From CASFRF01 sp031549345 (GTDB lineage: Bacteria > Verrucomicrobiota > Lentisphaeria > Victivallales > Victivallaceae): a DNA stretch of 64,000 nucleotides. The position numbers and the translations under genes are program-made. Below are positions 8,039-16,595 of the stretch, piece after piece (the stretch's first letter is position 1; each line of letters starts with the position of its first letter). The notes below the pieces were generated by a model. It searched no databases. It had not been told where the DNA came from and worked only from the letters and a program-made list of their open reading frames with translations. Location of the stretch: positions 496,001 to 560,000 of the forward strand of contig JAVBPY010000003.1 of assembly GCA_031549345.1 (NCBI GenBank), given 5' to 3'.

Positions 8039-8704
8039 ATGAGCAGTAAAGTCATCGCATTGGACGGACCGGCGGCCTCCGGTAAAAGCACCCTGGCGGC
8101 GGCATTGGCTGAAAAACTCGGCATCGTGTATGTCAACACGGGGAGCCTATACCGTGCGGTGGCGCTCCTGGCACAGGGCGCCGATTCGGTTCCTGCGTCA
8201 CTGTTGAACTCCCTTGATGTTGCGTATTGCCGGAATGACGCGGGACTCTACGAACTTTCACTGAATGGCTCTTTCCCCGGCGCGGCGTTGCGGACTCCCG
8301 AAGTGGCTGCCCGGGCAAGCCGCGTGGCTGCCCAGCCCGCCGTCCGTGCGGCGCTGCTGGATGTGCAGCGGAAGATGGCTGAAAAAGGGTGGATTGTGAT
8401 GGAGGGGCGCGACATCGGAACGGTTGTGTTTCCCGATGCCGCCTTCAAATTCTTTGTTACGGCCACGCCGGAGGAGCGCGCGCGCCGGAGGCTGGCGCAG
8501 ACAGGAGAAAGCGCGGAGGGCGCAACGCTTGAGGAGGTCGCTGCCATGATCCGCCTGCGGGACGACGCGGATGCGAACCGCGCCGTCGCTCCCCTTCGTC
8601 CCGCTGCCGACACGCTTTTGTTGGACACAACGGGACGGTCGGTGGCCGAAATGGTTGAGGAGCTTTATCCTCGTCTTGCGGAGGCCGTATGTTGCACGAA
8701 ATAA
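8039..8704 (+). CDS. cmk: Cytidylate kinase
   Basis: Cmk phosphorylates CMP and dCMP to the diphosphates in the cytoplasm. The ATG at 8039 (MSSKVIALDGPAASGKST) places the P-loop GPAASGKST at residues 9-17, as in the family. NTGSLYRAVA and the GRDIGTVVFPDAAFKFFVTA block with ARRR lid residues follow. The 221-residue length is normal. An in-frame TTG further upstream would add a non-conserved tail and lies in the terminator. It overlaps the next gene by 16 bases. Confidence 0.96.
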   Translation: MSSKVIALDGPAASGKSTLAAALAEKLGIVYVNTGSLYRAVALLAQGADSVPASLLNSLDVAYCRNDAGLYELSLNGSFPGAALRTPEVAARASRVAAQPAVRAALLDVQRKMAEKGWIVMEGRDIGTVVFPDAAFKFFVTATPEERARRRLAQTGESAEGATLEEVAAMIRLRDDADANRAVAPLRPAADTLLLDTTGRSVAEMVEELYPRLAEAVCCTK

Positions 8705-9102
8705 CTTACCGCGTTCCCTATGCGGATACCGACCAGATGGCTGTGGTGTATTATGCCAATTATTTGGAATATTTTGAACGGAGCCGTACGGAAATGCTCC
8801 GCGACGCGGGGTTGCCGTATTCCGCGCTGGAGGCGCAGGGAATTTATCTTCCGGTCGCGGAAGCGTCTTTGAAGTATTTGGCGTCGGCGCATTACGACGA
8901 GCTCCTGACGATCCGTTCCTGTGTTGCCATGGCGAAGGGGGTGCGTCTTCTGGTCCGTTCCGGCGTTTATTTCCAGGAGAATCTCCTTGTGCGCGGCGAG
9001 GTTCTTCTTTGCTGCGTCAACCTGGAGCGCAAACCTTGCCGCCTTCCCGAAAACCTGCTCGCCGCCTGTCGGGCGTTTTATCATGAAGAGGAGATTTTAT
9101 GA
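8689..9102 (+). CDS. YbgC-like acyl-CoA thioesterase (hotdog fold)
   Basis: The 137-residue product belongs to the 4-hydroxybenzoyl-CoA thioesterase/YbgC hotdog family. YADTDQMAVVYYANYLEYFERSR near residues 11-33 holds the catalytic Asp (D-x-D-x-M-x-V-x-Y) and the central helix. Such enzymes hydrolyse acyl-CoA thioesters in the cytoplasm. In Proteobacteria YbgC is linked to Tol-Pal, but no tol genes are near. Here it overlaps cmk (16 bases) and manA (ATGA), so it is part of a translationally coupled operon. The substrate is unknown. Confidence 0.88.
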   Translation: MLHEITYRVPYADTDQMAVVYYANYLEYFERSRTEMLRDAGLPYSALEAQGIYLPVAEASLKYLASAHYDELLTIRSCVAMAKGVRLLVRSGVYFQENLLVRGEVLLCCVNLERKPCRLPENLLAACRAFYHEEEIL

Positions 9103-10112
9103 GTCCGGACATTCAACTTTATCCGCTCCGTTTTGCGCCGATTTACATGGCCAGAATGTGGGGCGGTACGCAAATGGCTGAAATATTGGGGCGCAATGTC
9201 CCCGTTGCCGCCGAACCGATCGGTGAATCCTGGGAGTTGGTGGACCGCCCCGGCGAACAAAGCGTGGTCCTCGACGGCGTGTTCGCCGGAAAGACAATTC
9301 ACGAAGTGCTGGAGCTTTGCGGCGAACGCCTCCTCGGACCGCGCGCGGACGGAGCGAAACGTTTTCCTCTGATGGTCAAATTGATCGACGCGGGGGAGCG
9401 TTTGAGCTTGCAGGTACATCCGGAAGAATCGGTTTGCCGCGAGCTCGGCGGCGGCGCGGAACCCAAGACGGAGATGTGGTACATTGTATCAGCGCGTCCG
9501 GGAGCGAAAATTCTCGCCGGATTGAGCCCGAAGGCGACGCGGGTGCAGATGAACGAATTTCTCGCATCGCCGGAAGTGGAGTCGCTCCTCCAGGTGTATC
9601 CGTCGCGTCCGGGGGATGCGTATTTCATCCCTTCCGGGACGATTCATGCGATCGGCGAAGGGAACCTGATCCTCGAAATCCAACAGAACAGCGATACCAC
9701 ATACCGTGTGAGCGACTGGGGCCGACTGGACCAGAACGGGAAATCCCGTGAGTTGCATATGGAAAAAGGGCTTCGTTCGATCGATTTCACCAACCGTGTT
9801 TCGCCGCGTGTTTGCGGTGATGCGGAGAGCGCGGCGCACAACCGGAAATTTGCCGTGGTCCGGCAGTGTCCGTTTTTTAAGGTGGATGACCTGCATTTGA
9901 TTGAAACATGGTTGGACGACACCGCGCAGAGCGGTTCCTTCCATTTGATCAGCGCGATCAACGGTCCGGTACGAATTGCCGGAGGCGACGAGGGGGATCC
10001 GGAAATTTTTCTTCCCGCCGGCGAAACCGCTTTGATTCCTTACGCATTTGGCCGATACCGCGTGATTCCGGCCTGCGCCGGTGTTGTCCGCGTGGTTCGC
10101 ACGACACTATAG
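9099..10112 (+). CDS. manA: Mannose-6-phosphate isomerase, class I
   Basis: This enzyme interconverts mannose-6-phosphate and fructose-6-phosphate, feeding GDP-mannose synthesis or mannose catabolism. The 337-residue cupin protein shows the metal-binding sites SLQVHPEE (Gln and His), KTEMWYI (Glu) and GTIHAIGEG (His). The active-site segment EIQQNSDTTYRVSDWGR is also present. Length matches the short Bacillus-type ManA rather than the 390-residue E. coli form. It overlaps the thioesterase gene by 4 bases and ends 11 bases before argS. Confidence 0.93.
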   Translation: MSPDIQLYPLRFAPIYMARMWGGTQMAEILGRNVPVAAEPIGESWELVDRPGEQSVVLDGVFAGKTIHEVLELCGERLLGPRADGAKRFPLMVKLIDAGERLSLQVHPEESVCRELGGGAEPKTEMWYIVSARPGAKILAGLSPKATRVQMNEFLASPEVESLLQVYPSRPGDAYFIPSGTIHAIGEGNLILEIQQNSDTTYRVSDWGRLDQNGKSRELHMEKGLRSIDFTNRVSPRVCGDAESAAHNRKFAVVRQCPFFKVDDLHLIETWLDDTAQSGSFHLISAINGPVRIAGGDEGDPEIFLPAGETALIPYAFGRYRVIPACAGVVRVVRTTL

Positions 10113-10123
10113 GGAGAATGATC

Positions 10124-11914
10124 ATGTCTTTGTTTGAGGTTTTTTCCGCGCTTCAGCAGCAGCTTGCCGGGCGCTATCCGGATTTTCCCGCGGACGCGGT
10201 ACAGCCGGAGCGTTGCCCCGCGGGGATGACGGGCGATTTGACCGTCAACTGTTTCCGTTTCGCCCGTTTCGCCAAACTTGCGCCGGACCGCATGGCCGCT
10301 GAAACAGCGGAGATGTTGCGGGCTCATCCGGATGTGGAAGACGCGCAGGTGATCAAGGCGTTTGTCAATGTAACTCTTCGTCCGGCCGCGCTATTGCGCG
10401 ATACGGCCGCGCAGTTGGAGCGATTGTTGAACGCGGGTCTTCTGCCCGTAGCTTCGCGCCGCAAGGTGTTGATCGAATACTCCGCGCCGAACACGAACAA
10501 ACCGCAGCATTTGGGGCATGTGCGCAACAATGTACTCGGAATGTCGCTGGCGGCGCTCCTGAAGCGTGTCGGACACGATGTTTCGGAGATCAACCTGGTG
10601 AACGACCGGGGGATTCACATCTGCAAATCGATGCTCGCCTACGCCCGGTACGGGAAAGGGGAAACCCCCGCTTCGACGGGAATCAAGGGGGATCACCTGG
10701 TTGGGAATTATTACGTCCTCTTCAACAAAGTTCTCGGTGAAGAGCTCTCCGCCGTGCGGGGCACGCATCCGGAATGGGCCGACCGGGACGACGAAGCGTT
10801 GTTTGAAGAGACGGAACTCGGGCGCGCCGCGCGGCAGATGCTGCGCGATTGGGAAGCCGGCGTTCCGGAGGTCTGCGCCTTGTGGCGGAAGATGAACGAT
10901 TGGGTGTTCGAGGGGTTTGACCAGACCTATCGCCGGATCGGTATTCACTTCGACCACACATATTTGGAGAGCGAAACGTATCTCCTGGGTAAGGATGTGA
11001 TTGCCGCCGGTCTTTCCGCCGGAGTGTTCCAGAAGCGGGACGACGGCGCCGTTACCGTGGACTTGGGCAAAATGGGGATCAAGGTGGTTCTCCGTTCCGA
11101 TGGAACGAGTGTGTACATGACACAGGACATCGGCACCACCCTCCGGAAAGTGGAAGATTACACCCCGGAAGAGTTGATCTGGGTGGTCGGCGACGAGCAG
11201 AACCTACATTTCCAGATGTTGTTCGCCATCATGAAGAAACTCGGCTACGCCTGGGCGGATTGCTGTTTCCACCTCTCCTACGGTATGGTCAATTTGCCCA
11301 CCGGGAAGATGAAGAGCCGCGAAGGGACGGTGGTGGACGCCGACGATCTTTTCGACCGCATGGCGGAGCTCGCTTCGGCCGCGTGTGCCGAACGCGCCCC
11401 GGAAACGCCCGCCGCGGAGCTTGCCGCACGGGGTGAAATCATCGGCCTCGGCGCGCTGAAGTTCATGCTTCTGAAGTTTAACCCGCGTACCACCATGCTC
11501 TTCGACCCGGAGGCGAGTATTCGTTTTGAGGGCGATACAGGCCCGTATGTGCAGTACGCCTGCGCGCGCATCGCCTCCATCGAACGGAAGGCGGCGGAAC
11601 AGAAGATCGATTACGCCCCGGATAAGGTGGATTGGAGCCTCCTGGGGGAGGCGACAGAGAAGAAGCTCGCCATCGAAGCGGGATTCTACGGCGCGGTCCT
11701 CCAGCTTGCGGCGGAGCGGCGCGACGTTTCGGGCTTGGTCGAATATCTGTTGAACCTGGCAAAGGCGTTCAACCAGTTTTACCGCGAATGCCCGGTTCTC
11801 GTCGCGCCGTCGCCGGAACTCGTCCGCGCCCGGCTGGCCCTTGCGGCTGCGGTGCGGCGGATTTTGGCCGACGGTCTTGCAACGCTGACCATTTCGGTTC
11901 CGGAAGTGATGTAA
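10124..11914 (+). CDS. argS: Arginyl-tRNA synthetase
   Basis: Class I aminoacyl-tRNA synthetase charging tRNA-Arg. The ATG at 10124 (MSLFEVFSALQQQL) sits 7 bases after AGGGAG; the ATG at 10118 is only 1 base from it and is unlikely. The 596-residue product has the N-terminal Add-1 domain, the HIGH-type motif in APNTNKPQHLGHVRNN, and a degenerate KMSK loop (GKMKSREGTVV). It ends in a DALR anticodon-binding domain (YECPVL-like YRECPVLVAP). Length fits the family (about 560-600). Confidence 0.97.
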   Translation: MSLFEVFSALQQQLAGRYPDFPADAVQPERCPAGMTGDLTVNCFRFARFAKLAPDRMAAETAEMLRAHPDVEDAQVIKAFVNVTLRPAALLRDTAAQLERLLNAGLLPVASRRKVLIEYSAPNTNKPQHLGHVRNNVLGMSLAALLKRVGHDVSEINLVNDRGIHICKSMLAYARYGKGETPASTGIKGDHLVGNYYVLFNKVLGEELSAVRGTHPEWADRDDEALFEETELGRAARQMLRDWEAGVPEVCALWRKMNDWVFEGFDQTYRRIGIHFDHTYLESETYLLGKDVIAAGLSAGVFQKRDDGAVTVDLGKMGIKVVLRSDGTSVYMTQDIGTTLRKVEDYTPEELIWVVGDEQNLHFQMLFAIMKKLGYAWADCCFHLSYGMVNLPTGKMKSREGTVVDADDLFDRMAELASAACAERAPETPAAELAARGEIIGLGALKFMLLKFNPRTTMLFDPEASIRFEGDTGPYVQYACARIASIERKAAEQKIDYAPDKVDWSLLGEATEKKLAIEAGFYGAVLQLAAERRDVSGLVEYLLNLAKAFNQFYRECPVLVAPSPELVRARLALAAAVRRILADGLATLTISVPEVM

Positions 11915-11920
11915 AAAAAC

Positions 11921-13534
11921 GTGGCCGCCGCGGGACATTCCGGGCTGCTGAAAAGCTCGTTCGGCGTGGCGGTTGCCACGCTGATTTCGCGTGTACTTGG
12001 TTTGGGGCGGGTGATGCTGGAGGCGCGTGTTCTGGGCGGCGGCGCGGTGGCTGGTGCGTGGCTTTTCGCGTTCTCGGTGCCGAATTTGTTCCGGAGGCTC
12101 CTCGGCGAAGGGGCGCTTGGAACGTCCCTGATCCCCCTTCTGGCGCACATCGAGCGACAGGACGGCCGCGCGGCGCAACGACAATCGCTGGCGATTGTTT
12201 TTTGCGCGTTGGCGGCGCTGTTGGCGCTCATTGTTATTGTTGTTTCATTCGGCGTTATGGGGTTTCGGGCATTGGCGGACCGATATTGGTTGGAGCTCTT
12301 TCCTTCACTGGGAACGCCCCGCGTGCAATGGGTGCTCTACCTGATTCCCCTGCTGATGCCGTACGCGTTCTTCATCTGCCTTATCGGGGTGATCGGCGCG
12401 GTGTTGAATACGCACAGGATTTTCTTTCTTCCGGCGCTGGGGGCGTTGATCCTGAACGTGTTGCTGATTGCGGCGCTGGGACTTGGCTATCTGCGCGGTG
12501 TTTCCGGGGAAGAGGTGCTCCGTCTTCTGCCGCTCCTGGTGTGGATGGTGCTTCTTTCCGGGCTGATTCAACTGCTTTTGATGTTGTTTTTGCTTTGGAA
12601 AATCGGCGCGTTTCCCCTCTTCCAACGGGCGAGTTGGGGACGCACGCATGTTTTGCGCGACCTTTGGCGGATGGTTTTGCCAGGGGTCATCGGCGGGTCG
12701 GCGCTTCAGGTGAGTTTTGTGGTTGACCGGATGTTGGCGCTGAGTTTGGGGGAACAGGCCCTCCCGGCATTGGGGTATGTGGATCGGCTCATCGACTTGC
12801 CCATTGGGATTTTTGCCGTTTCGCTCGGTTCGGTACTGATGGTGGATTTGAGCCACCGGGCGGCGGCCGAGGACCACAAAGGGATGGTCGAAGGGCTGAC
12901 GTATGCGCTGCGGCACGTGTATTTTATCGGTGTTCCGATGGCGATCGGCATCATTGTTTTCCGCGAGCCTTTGCTGCGGCTTCTTTTGCGCGGCGGGAAT
13001 TATTCGGAGGCGGATCTTGCGGCGGCGCTCCCGGTGGCGCTCTGTTACGGGATCGGCATCCCGTCCTTCTGCTCGCTGAAGATGATTCTGCCGATGTTTC
13101 ACGCACGGAAGATCATGGGACTGCCGATGAAGGTGTCGCTTCTCTGCATTGCCGTCAATTTGATTTTGTGCCTGGTTTTGATGCGCTATATTGCACAATC
13201 GGGCATTGCGTTGGCGACGGTGGCGGCTTCGATGCTCAACAACGGAATTCTGCTTTGGATTTTGCGCAAGGAGGGGCTTGCCCCCCCGGGGAGGATTCTT
13301 GCGTTTTCATTCGGCCGCACGGTGGCGGCGGGGTGCGTCGCGGCGTTGCCGGCCGTCTTTGTTTCGGAAATGCTGCAAGGTTTTTTTATGGGGAAAGTGT
13401 TGGCGCCGTTGCTGGCGCTGGCGGTATTCGGACTTATTTATCTGGCGGCGGCCGCGTTGCTCGGCTGTCCGGAAATCAAAGAATGCGTGGCGCTCGTGCG
13501 CCGGAGGAGGAGAAAAAATGCAGGAAACGTATGA
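11921..13534 (+). CDS. murJ: Lipid II flippase MurJ
   Basis: MurJ moves lipid II across the inner membrane for peptidoglycan synthesis. The 537-residue product has 13-14 hydrophobic segments. Its hallmark N-terminus has FGVAVATLISRVLGLGRV and then PNLFRRLLGEGALGTSLIPL, including the conserved arginines of the central cavity. The start is a GTG (MAAAGHSGLL) 7 bases after argS, with a poor SD, so it may rely on coupling. The C-terminus overlaps ribBA by 17 bases. Confidence 0.95.
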   Translation: MAAAGHSGLLKSSFGVAVATLISRVLGLGRVMLEARVLGGGAVAGAWLFAFSVPNLFRRLLGEGALGTSLIPLLAHIERQDGRAAQRQSLAIVFCALAALLALIVIVVSFGVMGFRALADRYWLELFPSLGTPRVQWVLYLIPLLMPYAFFICLIGVIGAVLNTHRIFFLPALGALILNVLLIAALGLGYLRGVSGEEVLRLLPLLVWMVLLSGLIQLLLMLFLLWKIGAFPLFQRASWGRTHVLRDLWRMVLPGVIGGSALQVSFVVDRMLALSLGEQALPALGYVDRLIDLPIGIFAVSLGSVLMVDLSHRAAAEDHKGMVEGLTYALRHVYFIGVPMAIGIIVFREPLLRLLLRGGNYSEADLAAALPVALCYGIGIPSFCSLKMILPMFHARKIMGLPMKVSLLCIAVNLILCLVLMRYIAQSGIALATVAASMLNNGILLWILRKEGLAPPGRILAFSFGRTVAAGCVAALPAVFVSEMLQGFFMGKVLAPLLALAVFGLIYLAAAALLGCPEIKECVALVRRRRRKNAGNV

Positions 13535-14720
13535 ATTCAATTCCGTCGAGGAACTGATCGCGGACATCAAACAAGGAAAAATGGTCGTCATCACCGACGA
13601 TGAAAACCGGGAGAACGAGGGCGATCTGGTCATCGCCGCCCCTTTCGCCGACGCGGAAGCCATCAATTTCATGGTTACGCATGCCCGGGGACTTGTCTGC
13701 GTTCCTCTGAGCGCCGAGCGTGCCGAGGAGCTGAATCTTGTTACTCCCGCGTCGCTGAGCGATCCATTCGGCACGGCGTTCACGCAGAGCGTCGATGCGC
13801 GCCAGGGAATCTCCACCGGCATTTCGGCGTTCGACCGCGCGCGGACGGTCGAAGCGTTGATCGATCCCGAATCCGGGCCGCGTGATTTTGTCGCCCCCGG
13901 CCATCTTTTCCCTTTGATCGCCCGCCCCGGCGGCGTTCTCCGGCGGGCGGGGCATACCGAAACGGCCGTGGACCTCGCCCGTTTGGCCGGCCTGGTGCCA
14001 GCGGGGGTGATTTGTGAGATCATGAACGAAGACGGCACGATGGCCCGCCTGCCGCAACTGGATGTTTTCCGGCGGAAGCACAACCTGAAGTGGGGGACCG
14101 TCGCCGATTTGATTGCCTATCGCCGTCGTCATGAAGTGTTGATTGTGCGCGGTGAAAGCGCGCGTTTGCCCACCGCGTTCGGGGAATTCCGCGTAACGGC
14201 CTACCAGTCGAAGGTGGACAATCTGGAGCATCTCGCATTGGTGTACGGGAATGTGCACGATGCGGAGAATGTCCTTGTCCGCGTGCACAGTGAATGCCTG
14301 ACGGGCGATGTCTTCGGCTCGTGCCGTTGCGATTGCGGCGAACAGCTTCATCAGGCGATGCGGCAGATTGTTGAAAATGGTTCCGGAATTCTCGTCTATC
14401 TGCGCCAGGAAGGGCGGGGGATCGGCATTTTCAATAAAATTCATGCCTACAAACTCCAGGATGAGGGGTGCGACACGGTGGAGGCGAACGAAAAACTCGG
14501 TTTTGCCGCGGACTTGCGCGAATACGGCATCGGCGTTCAGATTCTCCTGGACCAGGGGGTGCGTTCCATCTCGCTTTTGACCAACAATCCGCAGAAGCTC
14601 GCCGGCCTTTCCGGGTATGGGCTCCATGTTGTCTCCCGCCTTCCGATCGTCATTCCGCCGGGCGGCGAGAACGCCTTTTATCTGAAGACGAAGCAGGAGC
14701 GGATGGGGCATTTATATTGA
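13518..14720 (+). CDS. ribBA: Bifunctional 3,4-dihydroxy-2-butanone-4-phosphate synthase / GTP cyclohydrolase II
   Basis: This enzyme catalyses both entry reactions of riboflavin synthesis. Residues 1-200 form the RibB domain, with RENEGDLVIAA (metal and substrate acids) and GHTETAVDLARLAG. Residues about 205-400 form RibA, with the zinc cysteines in SECLTGDVFGSCRCDCGEQL and RQEGRGIG. The ATG at 13518 follows a GGAGGAGGAG tract inside murJ. The 400-residue length is standard for the fused form. Nothing here suggests an FMN riboswitch. Confidence 0.97.
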   Translation: MQETYEFNSVEELIADIKQGKMVVITDDENRENEGDLVIAAPFADAEAINFMVTHARGLVCVPLSAERAEELNLVTPASLSDPFGTAFTQSVDARQGISTGISAFDRARTVEALIDPESGPRDFVAPGHLFPLIARPGGVLRRAGHTETAVDLARLAGLVPAGVICEIMNEDGTMARLPQLDVFRRKHNLKWGTVADLIAYRRRHEVLIVRGESARLPTAFGEFRVTAYQSKVDNLEHLALVYGNVHDAENVLVRVHSECLTGDVFGSCRCDCGEQLHQAMRQIVENGSGILVYLRQEGRGIGIFNKIHAYKLQDEGCDTVEANEKLGFAADLREYGIGVQILLDQGVRSISLLTNNPQKLAGLSGYGLHVVSRLPIVIPPGGENAFYLKTKQERMGHLY

Positions 14721-14741
14721 ATCGATTTTTATGATCGGGAT

Positions 14742-14769
14742 TTGAAAAAATGCCGAAAAGCATTACATT
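14742..14769 (+). promoter_or_regulatory. Putative sigma70-type promoter for the 14.8-18.5 kb operon
   Basis: TTGAAA (14742-14747) and TACATT (14764-14769) are 16 bases apart, 21 bases before the next ATG. The arrangement recurs upstream of the gene at 46182. It is inferred from sequence only. Confidence 0.5.
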
Positions 14770-14790
14770 ACTTGAAACAAGGAGCGAAAA

Positions 14791-15345
14791 ATGAAATTTC
14801 TGACCCTCTCCCTCGCCTTTTGCATGATGTTTGCCTTTGCCGGATGTTCCGACCGCGGCGACGAAACCAACCCCCGTTACCGCAAGGCCATGGAGCTGCG
14901 TGATTCGGGCGATTACCCCGGCGCGGCGCGCGAGCTCCGCCGTTTTCTGGGGAGCCACCCCGATTCGGCGCAGGGCTGTGTTGCCCTCGGCAACCTCTAT
15001 AGCGAATACCTGAAAGATTATCCGGCGGCCGTTCACTACTACCAGGAGGCCCTCCGCCTCGATCCCGGCGCGTCCAACAGCGATACTGTCCGCAGCTACC
15101 TGGCCAGCGTCCGGAAGACCTTTACCGAAGAAGCGCTGCGCGAATCCGCCGAGCTTCGCCGCCTCACGGAAGAAATCGAGCAGTTTCGCGATGTCAATAC
15201 CCGCTTGAAGCGCACGATGTTCACCATGCAGCAACGCTACGAGGCGGCGGCACGTCCCGCCGCGCGTCCGGCTGCTCCAGCGACGCGGTCGGCTACTCCC
15301 GCCGCGCGGCCGGCCACTCCGGCGCGGAGCGGAAGCGGCCGATGA
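14791..15345 (+). CDS. TPR-containing lipoprotein
   Basis: The 184-residue product has a lipoprotein signal peptide ending in the lipobox FAGC (Cys19). Residues about 27-95 form two tetratricopeptide-like helix pairs, including YPGAARELRRFLGSHPDSAQ and YPAAVHYYQEALRLDPGAS. A charged helix (about 110-150) follows, then a low-complexity Ala/Pro/Arg tail. The protein is probably anchored in the outer or inner membrane, facing the periplasm. TPR repeats usually mediate protein contacts; the partner is unknown. AAGGAG is the SD. It overlaps the next lipoprotein gene by 4 bases. Confidence 0.82.
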   Translation: MKFLTLSLAFCMMFAFAGCSDRGDETNPRYRKAMELRDSGDYPGAARELRRFLGSHPDSAQGCVALGNLYSEYLKDYPAAVHYYQEALRLDPGASNSDTVRSYLASVRKTFTEEALRESAELRRLTEEIEQFRDVNTRLKRTMFTMQQRYEAAARPAARPAAPATRSATPAARPATPARSGSGR

Positions 15346-15869
15346 AATTCCTGCGGACATGCGGCGTTGCGCTGATCCTTCTCGGAGGAATCGGCGGATG
15401 CGGCCTGTTGTCCATCAATGAATTTCGTCCGGTGGCGTACTACGATCTCGGGAGTGTGAGCCCGGAGCTCCGGTACGACATGCACGGGTTCTCCATCGGC
15501 GCGTGGAGCGGTGCGTTGCCCTCCACGCGGCGGCTTATCGTCCGCGACGGGGCGCAGCATTTGGAGGAATTGGAATTCCATGCGTGGATTCAGTACCCGC
15601 CGCAGCTCTTGAACGCATTCCTCCTGCAAACGTCGGGAAACGCCGCCGGAACGCGGGGGGAGATTATCGGCGAGTTGCGGCAGTTTGAATTGGATCGCGC
15701 GCGCCGTATGGCGTGGCTCACCGTTTTATTCCGCATCGGCGACCGCCCGGCGGAGATGCGGACTTACAAACAGGAGTGGCGCGGCGGAGAACCGGGCGAC
15801 GCGGCGGCGGCCATGGCCGATTGCGCCGCGCAACTTGCGGCGGAACTCAGCCGCCGGACGGCGGAATAA
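15342..15869 (+). CDS. ABC-type transport auxiliary lipoprotein, PqiC/DUF330-like
   Basis: The 175-residue product has a signal peptide with lipobox IGGC (Cys20). PVAYYDLG follows, resembling the yYxL strand at the start of ABC_trans_aux/PqiC proteins. The family pattern then continues: a strand-rich domain, with IGELRQFELD and a C-terminal helix ending in AAQLAAELSRR. In other bacteria such proteins are the outer-membrane partners of MCE-domain phospholipid transporters (Pqi, Mla, Let types). No MCE permease or substrate-binding gene is in the window. The family call is from pattern, not a search. Confidence 0.68.
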   Translation: MKFLRTCGVALILLGGIGGCGLLSINEFRPVAYYDLGSVSPELRYDMHGFSIGAWSGALPSTRRLIVRDGAQHLEELEFHAWIQYPPQLLNAFLLQTSGNAAGTRGEIIGELRQFELDRARRMAWLTVLFRIGDRPAEMRTYKQEWRGGEPGDAAAAMADCAAQLAAELSRRTAE

Positions 15870-15899
15870 AAGCGAACGTAAAGACAGAGGAACAAAGAT

Positions 15900-16595
15900 A
15901 TGGAACATTTGAATATTCCGCCGGAGAATCACGTCAAGGTGCTCGACGGGCAGGGCTGGGTGGGATTGATCGATCATCTCGGCACGGAAAGCACGATTGT
16001 TAACGCCGCACGCGTTTCCTTCGGCAAACTCAAAAGCCAGATGGACGCCCGGGACGTTACGTTGTTGGAATATTTGATCGAACACCGCCATACAAGTCCC
16101 CTGGAGCATGTCGTCTTCACTTTCAGCATTCATTGCCCCTTGTTTGTGCGTGGCCAGTGGCACCGCCATCGTACATGGAGTTACAACGAAATTTCCCGGC
16201 GCTATACGGAAATCGATATGGAATTTTATACGCCGACGGTTTTGCGCCGCCAGGCGGAGAGCAACCGCCAGGCATCGACCGGCGCAGCGATCGATGAAAA
16301 CGAACGCATGCGGGGGATGATGCTGGAGCACAACCGCTCCTCACTGGCTTTGTATGAGAGCCTCCTCGCCGCCGGAGTTTGCCGTGAACAGGCGCGGGGG
16401 GTTTTGCCGCAGAATATGATGGTTACGTTCTGGGGAACGGTGGACCTTGCGAATTTGTTGCACTTCCTTTCTTTGCGCGACAGCGAGCACGCGCAGTACG
16501 AAATCCGAGAATACGCAACCGCGATCAAAGCGCTGATCAAGCCGTTGATTCCCAATGTGGCGAATTATTTCGCCGGAAAAGGAGCCGCGTGGTAA
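15900..16595 (+). CDS. thyX: Flavin-dependent thymidylate synthase
   Basis: ThyX makes dTMP from dUMP using methylene-tetrahydrofolate, FAD and NADPH. The 231-residue product carries the signature RHRTWSYNEISRRY (RHRxxSxNExSxR type), HTSPLEHV near the N-terminus and the GVCREQARGVLPQNM block. The ATG at 15900 follows AGAGGAACAA. No thyA is seen in the window. The stop lies inside the pdxA start region. Confidence 0.96.
   Translation: MEHLNIPPENHVKVLDGQGWVGLIDHLGTESTIVNAARVSFGKLKSQMDARDVTLLEYLIEHRHTSPLEHVVFTFSIHCPLFVRGQWHRHRTWSYNEISRRYTEIDMEFYTPTVLRRQAESNRQASTGAAIDENERMRGMMLEHNRSSLALYESLLAAGVCREQARGVLPQNMMVTFWGTVDLANLLHFLSLRDSEHAQYEIREYATAIKALIKPLIPNVANYFAGKGAAW

Noticed and set aside
6574..8139. 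521-codon minus-strand frame opposite secY
   Set aside because: secY is certain; the antisense product is His/Arg/Asp-rich and crosses the terminator.
14721..14790. FMN riboswitch or terminator after ribBA
   Set aside because: The 70-base spacer is too short for a riboswitch and shows only a weak AT-rich dyad; a promoter is a better reading.
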